A DNA stretch of 64,000 bases from UBA11650 sp963997925 (GTDB lineage Bacteria > Chloroflexota > Dehalococcoidia > Lucifugimonadales > UBA3495), in the NCBI GenBank assembly GCA_963997925.1, contig CAXEOX010000003.1, forward strand, positions 1 through 64,000, in the 5' to 3' direction. A program made the translations under genes and the position numbers. This document shows, piece by piece, positions 17,894 to 25,939 of this stretch. The notes beneath the pieces are model-generated. The model was not told the origin of the DNA, did not search any database, and saw nothing but the letters and a program-made list of their open reading frames with translations. Numbering within the stretch: position 1 is the stretch's first letter; each line of letters begins with the position of its first letter.

Positions 17894-19105
17894 ATGCTGA
17901 ATTTCGTTACTAAAGCGCCCCAGTCCCGCCGCGTCCTAGTTTTCGGCTCGGCTATGCACGTCTGGAACGACCTATTTATCGCGCTCATGGTCCCCCTGCT
18001 TCCCTTCATAAAAGAGGACTTGGATCTTTCCTTCACGGAAGTCGGACTGCTGAAATCGGTGTTCACCGGCGCCACTGCGATTCTTCAGATTCCTTCCGGG
18101 CTTCTAGCCGAGACGACGGGCGAGTTCTGGCTTCTGGTTTTCGGAAACGTCTGGGTCGGTATAGGTCTGGTTGCGATGGCCCTGTCATCTTCCTTCGCTA
18201 TCTTACTAGGCCTGAGTTTCCTGGGCGGCTTGGGTGGGGGCGCCCAGCATCCGCTGGCCTCCAGCATGGTTTCGCGGGCCTACGAAGACGGAGGCCGATC
18301 CACCGCTGTGGGTACCGTGAACTTCGCTGGCGACATCGGCAAGATGATTGCGCCTCTGATAGCCGGGGCAGTGGCCATCTCGTTTGGATGGCGCGCTGCT
18401 TTGTGGGTAACCGGAGTGGCCAGCTTGGCATTCATGCTCGTAACTGCGATGGCCCGCCGGAACATCGATATCGGCAGGCCTGTTCAGGAGATATCTACCG
18501 AATCACAGAGCGGTGGTGGTTCGGTCCAGATGGGCGGATTTGTCACCCTGAGCGGCGTCGGGTTTCTGGACTCCGCTACCAGGGGAGCGGCCTTGGCATT
18601 CCTTCCCTTCGTGATGGTCGCCAAAGACATGACTCCAGCTCAGGTCACCGGGATGCTGTTCTTCCTGTTCATGGGCGGTGCGATCGGGAAGTACGTCGTC
18701 GGGTTGTTGGGGGAAAGATTTGGCGCAGTGAGCTTGATCTGGGGAACCAAGGGCATGACGGCCCTGCTATTGATATCCGCCTTGACGGTCCCGCCCCTGG
18801 GAATGATTCCGCTGATGTTAATCCTGGGCGTCGGTCTCAACGGAACATCCTCGGCGCTGTATGCCGCCGTAGCGGATTTCGTGCCGGCCCATCGACGAGC
18901 CCGATTGTTCGGGGTTTTCTATACAACTAATGAGGTCGGCACGGTGTTAGCCCCCATAATCTACGGCGTCATTGCCGACGCCTACAGCCTCAGCACCACC
19001 ATGGTGGTCATGGGCCTAGCCACCTCAGCCATCCTGCCCGCCAGCCTAGCCTTGCGGCCTCACCTGTCCGAGGCCAAAGCGTCGGAGAGGGAACGGGTGG
19101 GCTGA
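17894..19105 (+). CDS. MFS transporter
   Basis: 403 residues with about 12 hydrophobic segments. The start, FGSAMHVWNDLFIALMVPLLPFIKEDLDLSFTEVGLLKSVF, resembles the fosmidomycin-resistance (Fsr)-like branch of the major facilitator superfamily, and the cytoplasmic loop after segment 2 is SGLLAETTGEFW. Should be an inner-membrane proton-coupled exporter or importer; the substrate cannot be inferred. It follows the divergent SDR on the same strand. GGAGG lies 5-9 bases before the ATG. Confidence 0.87.
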   Translation: MLNFVTKAPQSRRVLVFGSAMHVWNDLFIALMVPLLPFIKEDLDLSFTEVGLLKSVFTGATAILQIPSGLLAETTGEFWLLVFGNVWVGIGLVAMALSSSFAILLGLSFLGGLGGGAQHPLASSMVSRAYEDGGRSTAVGTVNFAGDIGKMIAPLIAGAVAISFGWRAALWVTGVASLAFMLVTAMARRNIDIGRPVQEISTESQSGGGSVQMGGFVTLSGVGFLDSATRGAALAFLPFVMVAKDMTPAQVTGMLFFLFMGGAIGKYVVGLLGERFGAVSLIWGTKGMTALLLISALTVPPLGMIPLMLILGVGLNGTSSALYAAVADFVPAHRRARLFGVFYTTNEVGTVLAPIIYGVIADAYSLSTTMVVMGLATSAILPASLALRPHLSEAKASERERVG

Positions 19106-19158
19106 GGGATGCGAATCGGAGCCCAGCGGCTCACTGGCCTAACCTGAGTATCCTGGTC

Positions 19159-19225
19159 GCCGGTTGGTTAGAGTACTTGCTTGAGGCTCAAGATGTCAGT
19201 GATTCGAGTCCACCACTATCCCCCA
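19159..19225 (+). pseudogene. tRNA-Ile(GAU)-like relic (possible att scar)
   Basis: From the D-loop onward the sequence follows a bacterial tRNA-Ile: GGTTGGTTAGAG (19162-19173), anticodon arm CTTGC-TTGAGGC-TCAAG (19176-19192), then GTCAGTGATTCGAGTCC (19196-19212) as variable loop and T-arm, ending in a CCCCCA-like 3' acceptor end at 19220-19225. The anticodon reads GAG instead of GAT, one pair of the anticodon stem is broken, the T-stem has an A-C mismatch, and no matching 5' acceptor strand is visible. So it is not a functional tRNA. 3' tRNA fragments of this kind are common scars of integrase-mediated insertion. Confidence 0.55.
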
Positions 19226-19228
19226 TCC

Positions 19229-20824
19229 CTATCCCCCGCTATACCCCGGTCCATAAACAACCATGCCAGGCCGTGCGCCGGTGTGTTCCCCGCGGTCTAT
19301 TACGGGGACGCCGTTGACTAGGACGTGTTCCACTCCTTGGCAGTACTGTTTGGGGTTCTCGAATGTGCCCCTTTCGCCCACCGTGGCCGGGTCGAAGGCG
19401 ACGATGTCGGCCCAGCATCCTTCCCGCAGCAACCCCCGGTCTTGGGCGCGGAGGACTTGGGCCGGCAGGGAGGTCATCTTCCTGATGGCTTCTTCCAGAG
19501 GCAACACGCCGTGCTCCCTCACGTAGGTCCCCAGCACCCGGCTATTGCTGCCAAAGCTGCGCGGGTGGGGCAATCCGGCAACCTGGTCGTTGAGTGCGCT
19601 GCCGTCTGAAGCGATCGATATCCAAGGAAGCCGCATCACCGTGCGAACGTCTTCCTCGGACATGGTGTGATAGACGCCGCCGGGGAAGGCCCCATTCTCC
19701 GCCACCAGGTCGAAGCAGGTCTCCACCGGGTCGGCGTTGATTCGCTGGCGGGCGATGTCCGCCACCGTCTTGCCCTCGTCGGGTTTAAGCGACTCGTCCG
19801 CCACGATCGACATGACGATGCCCTCCCAGCCCCCGTGTTCCTTCACGTATTGGTCAAACTCCGGGTCTGCTTTCACCCGGTCGCGGAACTGGCGGTCACG
19901 GAATCGGGGGATGGTTTCCGAGCGGGGCGCGTCCTGGATCCACCGGGGCATAAGACGGTGCCACGGGTGCTGCATGGCGGTGTAAGGATATTGGTCGGCA
20001 GTCACCTCCAAACCCTCCGCCATCGCCGACTGAATCGTATCGATAACCCGCCCGATCTGCCCCCAATGCTCCCGGCCCCGGATCTTCAGGTGGTAGATAT
20101 GGACCGGGATCCCCGAAGCGCGGGCGATCTGGAAGGTCTTGTCCAACTCGGTCCCGATGTCGAAACCCTCGCTCCCCACATGGGTGCCGTAGTAGCCTCC
20201 GTGCTGGTTGGCGACAACCGCCATCTCGATCAGTTCGTCCACGTACTCGGGGCCGCCGGAGTGCCACGCTGCGGATAGACCAACCGCCCCCTGCTCCATC
20301 GCTTGGACCACTAGGGAGTTCATCTGCTGCAACTCGTCGGGCCCGGCGGCGCGGTCGTCGAAGCCCACCACCGCTCGCCTGATTTGCTGGGGCGCGACAC
20401 TGGAGGCGATGTTGATGGACGTGCCCTGCCTAATCAGTTGCTGGAAATAACCGGTGAAGTCGGTCCAGGTTACGTCCACGCCGGACCGGAGCCGTTGCTC
20501 CTCCCGGTATTCGTCGGCAGCGGGGCCAACGACTGGGCCGACGCTGTTGCTTTCGCCGATGACGTCCAAGGTGACACCCTGGCGCACCTTACTCTGCGCG
20601 TCTCCATCGGCCAGAACGGTCACGTCACTGTGGGTATGAAGGTCGATGAATCCGGGACATACCACCAACCCGCCGGCGTCGATCACGTTATCCGCGTCGG
20701 AGGCGGAGATACTGCCGATGCGGGCAATCTTCCCATGTCGAACCCCGATGTCCGAGTAAAACCAGGGGTTACCGGCGCCATCCACGACCCTTCCGCCGCG
20801 GATAGCAACGTCGTATATCGCCAT
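19229..20824 (-). CDS. N-acyl-D-amino-acid deacylase / D-aminoacylase-like amidohydrolase
   Basis: 531 residues, Amidohydro_3 family. Metal-site motif GFIDLHTHSDVTV lies at about 56-68; the rest of the D-aminoacylase pattern follows: YPYTAMQHPWHRLMPRWIQD at about 265, SEEDVRTVMRLPWISIASDGSALN at about 390, and the C-terminal GCWADIVAFDPATVGERGTFENP. These enzymes hydrolyse N-acyl-D-amino acids or related amides in the cytoplasm with Zn. ATG at 20824 with GGGAGG upstream. Its stop lies directly next to the tRNA-Ile relic, but the C-terminus looks complete. Substrate uncertain. Confidence 0.9.
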   Translation of the reverse strand: MAIYDVAIRGGRVVDGAGNPWFYSDIGVRHGKIARIGSISASDADNVIDAGGLVVCPGFIDLHTHSDVTVLADGDAQSKVRQGVTLDVIGESNSVGPVVGPAADEYREEQRLRSGVDVTWTDFTGYFQQLIRQGTSINIASSVAPQQIRRAVVGFDDRAAGPDELQQMNSLVVQAMEQGAVGLSAAWHSGGPEYVDELIEMAVVANQHGGYYGTHVGSEGFDIGTELDKTFQIARASGIPVHIYHLKIRGREHWGQIGRVIDTIQSAMAEGLEVTADQYPYTAMQHPWHRLMPRWIQDAPRSETIPRFRDRQFRDRVKADPEFDQYVKEHGGWEGIVMSIVADESLKPDEGKTVADIARQRINADPVETCFDLVAENGAFPGGVYHTMSEEDVRTVMRLPWISIASDGSALNDQVAGLPHPRSFGSNSRVLGTYVREHGVLPLEEAIRKMTSLPAQVLRAQDRGLLREGCWADIVAFDPATVGERGTFENPKQYCQGVEHVLVNGVPVIDRGEHTGARPGMVVYGPGYSGG

Positions 20825-21010
20825 AACTGTTCCCTCCCGTCCGGTGTTATGCGATAGTGTAAATCATCGAGTAGCGGCGGGATAGGCGGGCGAACGGGGC
20901 AGCTATCGACTACGAGAGTAGCCCTGATGCTATACTTGGCCTCCGCCAACCGGCAGCCACCTAGCTTTGTTGTCAAGAGACGAACTGCCTTCGCAGAAGG
21001 AGCAATCGGA

Positions 21011-21631
21011 TTGTTAGACCCAGTCACGCTTGAAAGACGCCATGTTCGGCTCGAACCCATTTCCTTGGACCACATACCAGGCTTGGTTGAGGCGGCGAGT
21101 CAGTCTCGGGAAACGTATGGGTTCACTTATGTTCCGGCGGATGCCGACGCCATGCGTTTATATGTGGAGACGGCGTTGGTTGGGCGGGATGCCGGGACGA
21201 TGATGCCATTTGCCACCATCGACCGGCGTACTGAAAAGGTTGTAGGTTCGACCAGGTTCCACCACATGGAATCCTGGGACTGGCCTGCCGGGGACCCCCG
21301 CCAACGTGGCAGGCATCTGCCGGACGTGGTATATATCGGAACGACGTGGCTTGCGGCTGATGCTCAGCGGACGGGTATAAACCCCGAGGCAAAGCTTTTG
21401 ATGCTGACCCATGCCTTTGAAACTTGGCTGGTTCATCGAGTCAGAATCACAGCGGACTCGCGCAATGAACAGTCGTGCCGCGCCATCCTGCGTCTGGGCA
21501 TGCACCTTGACGGCGTGGTGCGGGCAGACCGGGTTGCGCTGGACGGCGCTATCCGGGATTCAGCAACATATTCGATTCTGGATTCGGAGTGGCCGGAGGC
21601 CAAGGCTCAGTTGATAGCGCGAATGCGTTGA
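21011..21631 (+). CDS. GNAT-family N-acetyltransferase
   Basis: 206 residues from the TTG at 21011, chosen because AAGGAG at 20997-21002 lies eight bases before it and because LERRHVRLEPISLDHIPGLVEAA is the normal start of this RimJ/RimL-like family; the frame is open up to 20927 without family match. Motif A region: YIGTTWLAADAQRTGINPEAKLLMLTHAFE at about 115-145, with a degenerate acetyl-CoA loop (usual R-x-x-G-x-G/A becomes QRTGIN). Then RVRITADSRNEQSCRAILRLGMHLDGV. Acetylates an amine, perhaps a ribosomal protein or antibiotic; substrate unknown. Standalone gene. Confidence 0.85.
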   Translation: MLDPVTLERRHVRLEPISLDHIPGLVEAASQSRETYGFTYVPADADAMRLYVETALVGRDAGTMMPFATIDRRTEKVVGSTRFHHMESWDWPAGDPRQRGRHLPDVVYIGTTWLAADAQRTGINPEAKLLMLTHAFETWLVHRVRITADSRNEQSCRAILRLGMHLDGVVRADRVALDGAIRDSATYSILDSEWPEAKAQLIARMR

Positions 21632-21716
21632 TCCATGTGACATGCCGGAGTCCGTGTTACCTCAGCGGCACGGAAACCCTCGATATCATTGGATGCGTTA
21701 GGTAGAAGGAGAAACC

Positions 21717-22556
21717 ATGGCAACCAGCCAATCAAGCAACTTGGTTAATACGGTGACCGGGGAAGCTTCCCGCTTGGGGGCCTTCCTGTCGGGCTTGGAT
21801 ACGCCGACGTGGGTGAGCGACAGCACTTGTGAGGGATGGACGATAGAGGACGTGCTGGCCCATCTTGCGGGAAGCGCCAGCGGTTGGGCCGCCACTATTG
21901 CCAGGGCGGTTGCCGGTGACGCCGGCCCTCCGGAGGGAGGGTCTTTCCTGCCGGCCGGGGAGCGCGGCTCTCACCCCACCGGCCAAGCGGCCAGGGAGTC
22001 CCGCCAGCAATCGGGGCCCGAGCTTTTGGAAATGTTTAAAACCAGGCACGCAAGTCTTAGTCAACTTCTGGAGGGCCTGACCGACGAAGATTGGGACAAA
22101 CCCTGCTTCCACCGGCGCGGCGCCCTGCCGGTCAGCGGTTATCTAGGCATACAGATCCAAGAACTGGTTCTCCACGGATGGGATATCCGCTGGGGCCTGG
22201 ATGACGGAGCAGAGTTGTCTGACGAGTGTCTACCGGCGATGGTCGATCTGGTGCCCCGCTGGCTTCGCAACGCCTTCGCTCCGGGGCTGGATCTGCCGAC
22301 GCCGGTGCGGTATCGATTCGACGTTTCAAGCCCGGTGGCGGTCCATGAAGACCTGCTGGTTACCGGCGACAGCTACGAGGCAGTGCCGTCCGGATCAGAA
22401 CCTGCTGACGTCGTCTTTAAATGTAGCACCGGAAATTACATCCTGTTGATGTTCGGGCGGTTGAAAGTTGAGTCGGCCATCGCTTCCGGACGGTTGTCCA
22501 TCCAGGGTTCATCGGAACAGGCCAAGAACTTCAACGCCTGGTTCAAGGGGTTCTAA
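21717..22556 (+). CDS. Maleylpyruvate-isomerase-family (mycothiol-dependent-like) protein with C-terminal SCP2-like domain
   Basis: 279 residues. The N-terminal half is a DinB-like four-helix bundle of the TIGR03083 type: TCEGWTIEDVLAHLAGSASGW at about 37-57 and QIQELVLHGWDIRWGLDDG at about 142-160, supplying the two His metal ligands. The C-terminal 90 residues (PVAVHEDLLVTGDSYEAVPSG, then GNYILLMFGRLKVESAIASGRLSIQGS) fit an SCP2/sterol-carrier-like fold, the usual partner domain. In actinobacteria such proteins use mycothiol as cofactor; whether this organism makes mycothiol is unknown, so another thiol or none is possible. ATG at 21717 with AGGAG upstream. Confidence 0.82.
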   Translation: MATSQSSNLVNTVTGEASRLGAFLSGLDTPTWVSDSTCEGWTIEDVLAHLAGSASGWAATIARAVAGDAGPPEGGSFLPAGERGSHPTGQAARESRQQSGPELLEMFKTRHASLSQLLEGLTDEDWDKPCFHRRGALPVSGYLGIQIQELVLHGWDIRWGLDDGAELSDECLPAMVDLVPRWLRNAFAPGLDLPTPVRYRFDVSSPVAVHEDLLVTGDSYEAVPSGSEPADVVFKCSTGNYILLMFGRLKVESAIASGRLSIQGSSEQAKNFNAWFKGF

Positions 22557-22567
22557 GCTTTTCGCCG

Positions 22568-23911
22568 TCAGTGTCCGGCGTGCAGTGCGTTGGCTATGGA
22601 AGTGTCGGTTCGGGAGATGGGCGGTTGCTGCCGGATGCCTGCCAGGGCGCTTTCCGGTCCCCGGTCGATCCGCTGGCCGCCTAGGAACACCTCGGTGACG
22701 TTCCACAGTACGTTGATATCGTCCGCTGGATTGCCGTCGACGATGATGACATCGGCTTCCTTGCCCGGTTCCAGGGACCCGGTGATTGCATCGATGCCCA
22801 GAGATTTAGCCGCATCGCTGGTGATGGAAACTATGCCTTTCATCGGCGACATCCCCGCTTCAACCAGGCATTCTGTCTCGTACACCGTATTGCCCAACTT
22901 GTAGCTACTCCAAGAAGAGTCAGACCCGGTGATTATCTTCAATCCCATCTCTATCAACCGGACGAGGTGGGTCCAGCGCAACTCCAGTTCCCACAAACTT
23001 TCATCCAAAGCGGATTGTTCTTGGGCGCTCAGTCCTCGGGCTTCTTTTCTTAGTTGCAATGCCCAGACCGTTGCCCTGGCAGTGTGCACGGTCGGGTTTA
23101 CATAAGCCCCCTGAATGCCGATACGTTCCGCCACGTCTTCCCGAAAATGTGCCTTGCCGTCTGCGTCCTTGAACACGCAGTGGATTATCATGTCTACACC
23201 GGCGTCCAATGAATCGATGGTTCCCTGGGTGGATGCACAATGGGTAGCGGTCAGCTTTCCAAATTTGTGAGCCTCGCCGGTCATCGCCTTCAGCTCGTCT
23301 AAAGTGAATGCGGGTAGCAAAGGATAAGAGGTGCGCGTGCTGCCGCCAGTGGCGCTCATTTTTATGTAGTCGGCGCCCTCTTTAATCAACTGGCGAACCG
23401 TGGCAGTGGCTTCCAAGGGCCCGGTCACCTCGGCTCCGAAATAACCCATATGCCCGCCGACGATGGCGATTGGCCGGCCGCACAGCACCATGCGGGGGGC
23501 CTGGATGATGCCGAGGTTTACCGCCTCCCGCAGCCGAAACATGGTCATGTTTTTCGCACCGTTGTCCCGGAAGGAAGTTACGCCGGAGAACAGGCTGTCC
23601 CGAGCGTTGCGAGCCGCTTGCAGCGTAATAACTTCGTCGGGCAGCGCCGCCACGTCCTCGCCGGGGCGTCCGTCGCCAAAGCCATTGTGATGGGTGTGGC
23701 AGTCGATCAATCCTGGCATGACCGTCTTGCCGGGGTAGTCGTAGGTCTCCACCGTAGCGCCCTCGGGAGGAAGGACATCCTTGGCCGGACCCGCAGCGAT
23801 AATCTTCGAACCCTGGACGAGAACCGCCCCTTCCTCGATTGGCTGCCCCCCTTTGCCATCGATCAACCGTCCCGCCGTGATTAGCTTGAATGCCTGGGTC
23901 GGGTCTTCCAT
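22568..23911 (-). CDS. Amidohydrolase (imidazolonepropionase-like)
   Basis: 447 residues. Starts at ATG 23911 with AGGAG seven bases upstream; the frame is open to 23956 but that extension lacks family character. Landmarks: LITAGRLIDGKGGQPIEEGAVLVQG, metal motif GLIDCHTHHNG at about 64-74, ADYIKMSATGGS at about 166-177 (Lys), KLTATHCASTQGTIDSLDAGVDMIIHC at about 218-244 (His ligands), ITGSDSSW at about 325 (Asp) and GSLEPGKEADVIIVDGNP. Typical of the imidazolonepropionase/prolidase-like branch that hydrolyses cyclic or peptide amides in the cytoplasm. It is convergent with the maleylpyruvate-isomerase-like gene. Confidence 0.9.
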   Translation of the reverse strand: MEDPTQAFKLITAGRLIDGKGGQPIEEGAVLVQGSKIIAAGPAKDVLPPEGATVETYDYPGKTVMPGLIDCHTHHNGFGDGRPGEDVAALPDEVITLQAARNARDSLFSGVTSFRDNGAKNMTMFRLREAVNLGIIQAPRMVLCGRPIAIVGGHMGYFGAEVTGPLEATATVRQLIKEGADYIKMSATGGSTRTSYPLLPAFTLDELKAMTGEAHKFGKLTATHCASTQGTIDSLDAGVDMIIHCVFKDADGKAHFREDVAERIGIQGAYVNPTVHTARATVWALQLRKEARGLSAQEQSALDESLWELELRWTHLVRLIEMGLKIITGSDSSWSSYKLGNTVYETECLVEAGMSPMKGIVSITSDAAKSLGIDAITGSLEPGKEADVIIVDGNPADDINVLWNVTEVFLGGQRIDRGPESALAGIRQQPPISRTDTSIANALHAGH

Positions 23912-24018
23912 GGATATCTCCTCTGTTGAATGATTGGCGCGTCGACAGTCTACCAAACTAGGGGACTGGGCCGGGAGCCGGTGGTAGAATAGGCTACCCT
24001 TAGCATGGGAGAACCGCC

Positions 24019-25161
24019 ACGGAGACTTTAAGGCTACCCCAGTTCAACTGGCTGAACCCCACCAAAGTTATTTTTGGCTCCGGCCGGCTCGCCGAGCTGC
24101 CGACAGCTATAGAGCAGACTGCAGGCGCCGACTCCAGAGTTTTCCTGGTCACCGGACGTAGTAACCTGCGAGAGTCCGGCGTCTTGCGGCAGGTTCTGGA
24201 GGACATCGGCCCCATGCGGGTAACGTTGTTCGACCAGGTCACCCCCTTCCCTGGACCTCAGTTAGTCGAGGACGCGGTAGCGGCATGCCGGGAATCTTCC
24301 TCCCAGGTAGTCGTGGCTATCGGGGGCGGAAGCGCGATCGACGTGGGCAAGATTGTGAGCGTTCTCGTGGCCCACAAGGGGACTTGCCAGGAGTATCTGT
24401 CCGGAGAAAGAAAGATTTCCCATCACGGTCTCCCGTTCATCGCAGCTCCCACCACTTCCGGAAGTAGCAGCGAGGTCACTTCAGGAGCGGCGGTATGGGA
24501 CTGGGAAGCCAAGCGATCTATCAACTTGATTCACCCGGGTATGTTCCCAGACGTAGCGATTGTCGACCCTGACCTGGCCATGAGCATGCCGAAAGAGCTA
24601 GCCGCCATGACGGGGATGGACGCCTTTACCAGTGCCTTCGAGTCATACTGGTCCATAGAGGCGGAGCCCGTGTCCGACGCCTTGGATCTTCAGGTCATCC
24701 GGTTGCTGTCCACCCACCTGGAGAGCTCGTGTAACAAGGGAGATTCGGAGTCGCGGTCGTGGTGTTCCCTGGCCTCAACCATGTCAGGAGTGGCCTACAG
24801 CAACAGCCACCCGAACGTTTGCCATGCGATAGGCAGTCCCTTAACGCTCTATTGGGAAGTAGCCCACGGACAGGCGGTGGGAATCACCTTGCCCACCATG
24901 CTGAGGTGGACGGCGCCGGCAATCTCTTCCAAGCTCCCCGCCTTGTGGGACGCGTTGGGAGTAAATGGGTTGGAAGAAGCCACCGGGCGCATCGCGCAAA
25001 TCATGGAGAACTGTGGGCTAAAGACAGGTCTCTCTTCGCTAGGCATCACAACCGGCGGTTTGGATACGTTGGTGGAGCACACCCGTTGGGACCGGGTGGC
25101 TGCGCTGCCGACTCCGCTGGTACACGACGACCTTAGAGGATTGCTTCAGGATCTGATATAG
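24019..25161 (+). CDS. Iron-type alcohol dehydrogenase (apparent ACG start)
   Basis: About 380 residues, the usual family length, only if translation begins at ACG 24019. GGGAG at 24007-24011 sits seven bases upstream, and the following ETLRLPQFNWLNPTKVIFGSG is a proper Fe-ADH N-terminus. No ATG, GTG or TTG exists in frame between the stop at 24001 and the TTG at 24184. NAD site GGGSAIDVGK at 102-111. Metal region: MDAFTSAFESYW at 200-211, where the usual first His is Ser205; the later His in VCHAIGSPL and VAHGQA are kept. The ESYWS segment is reminiscent of phosphonoacetaldehyde reductases, which also vary at that His. Followed 43 bp later by the cyclase gene, likely co-transcribed. Confidence 0.82.
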   Translation, partial: TETLRLPQFNWLNPTKVIFGSGRLAELPTAIEQTAGADSRVFLVTGRSNLRESGVLRQVLEDIGPMRVTLFDQVTPFPGPQLVEDAVAACRESSSQVVVAIGGGSAIDVGKIVSVLVAHKGTCQEYLSGERKISHHGLPFIAAPTTSGSSSEVTSGAAVWDWEAKRSINLIHPGMFPDVAIVDPDLAMSMPKELAAMTGMDAFTSAFESYWSIEAEPVSDALDLQVIRLLSTHLESSCNKGDSESRSWCSLASTMSGVAYSNSHPNVCHAIGSPLTLYWEVAHGQAVGITLPTMLRWTAPAISSKLPALWDALGVNGLEEATGRIAQIMENCGLKTGLSSLGITTGGLDTLVEHTRWDRVAALPTPLVHDDLRGLLQDLI

Positions 25162-25204
25162 AACGGTGACTATATGCGGAAAGAGGCCGAGAAGAGAGGC
25201 ATGA

Positions 25205-25828
25205 ATGTCATTGCACGATATCTCTCTAAAGCTTGCTGGTGACACCGTACGGTGGGTGACCGCGCCGCCCTTCGAACTGGAAGAGCGCCGCCGCATGAGC
25301 AAGGGAGACCCCAACAACAGTTCGGCGTTGAACATGAGTGTGCACTCGGGCACCCACATCGATGCTCCCTTCCACTTCGTCGCCGAAGGACTTACCATCG
25401 ACGAGTTACCCCTGGACCGTTTCATAGGACCGGCGCTGGTTTTTGAAGTCGACGCCGAGAGGTACATCACTAAAGAGCATGTCGAGAGTATAAAGTTGGA
25501 TGGCGCCACCCGAGTGCTGTTCAAAACCCGCAATTCCGAGTTGCTGCACCAACGGGAATACGAACCTGACTTCGCCGCATTTTCGGTTGAGGCCGCCCAG
25601 TCTCTGGTGGAACAGGGAGTTGAGCTGGTGGGATTGGACTATCTCTCTATCGCCCATGCCGATGAGCAAGTACCGGTGCACCGGGCTTTCTTGGAGCACG
25701 GAGTCGTACTGCTTGAAGGGATAGACCTGTCGCATGTTGCGCCGGGGCGATACGAGCTTATGTGCCTGCCCATCCCGATAGGCGATAGCGACGGCGCGCC
25801 TTGCCGAGCGGTTCTCCGAGACCTTTAA
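25205..25828 (+). CDS. Cyclase family protein (kynurenine-formamidase-like)
   Basis: 207 residues. Carries the metal motif HSGTHIDAPFH at about 47-57, followed by GLTIDELPLDRFIGPALVFEV, the conserved second half LVGLDYLSIAH, VLLEGIDLSHVAPGRYELMCLPIPIGDSDGAPCRAVL. These features define the Mn/Zn-dependent cyclase family that includes arylformamidase and isatin hydrolase. No tryptophan catabolic genes are adjacent, so the substrate is open. AGAGG six bases before ATG; 43 bp after the alcohol dehydrogenase gene. A second, longer cyclase is encoded at 62998. Confidence 0.88.
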   Translation: MSLHDISLKLAGDTVRWVTAPPFELEERRRMSKGDPNNSSALNMSVHSGTHIDAPFHFVAEGLTIDELPLDRFIGPALVFEVDAERYITKEHVESIKLDGATRVLFKTRNSELLHQREYEPDFAAFSVEAAQSLVEQGVELVGLDYLSIAHADEQVPVHRAFLEHGVVLLEGIDLSHVAPGRYELMCLPIPIGDSDGAPCRAVLRDL

Positions 25829-25939
25829 ACCTAAGGAGCTTTCCCGAAACCAGGCTTGTATAAGTAATAACCCTCCAGATTCGCAACTGCTCCAATACGG
25901 GCACGTTACATAATGCATGGAGGTTGAGATAAAACCATC

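Noticed and set aside
19667..20278. Plus-strand ORF of 203 aa over the deacylase gene
   Set aside because: Antisense, no domain, no ribosome binding site.
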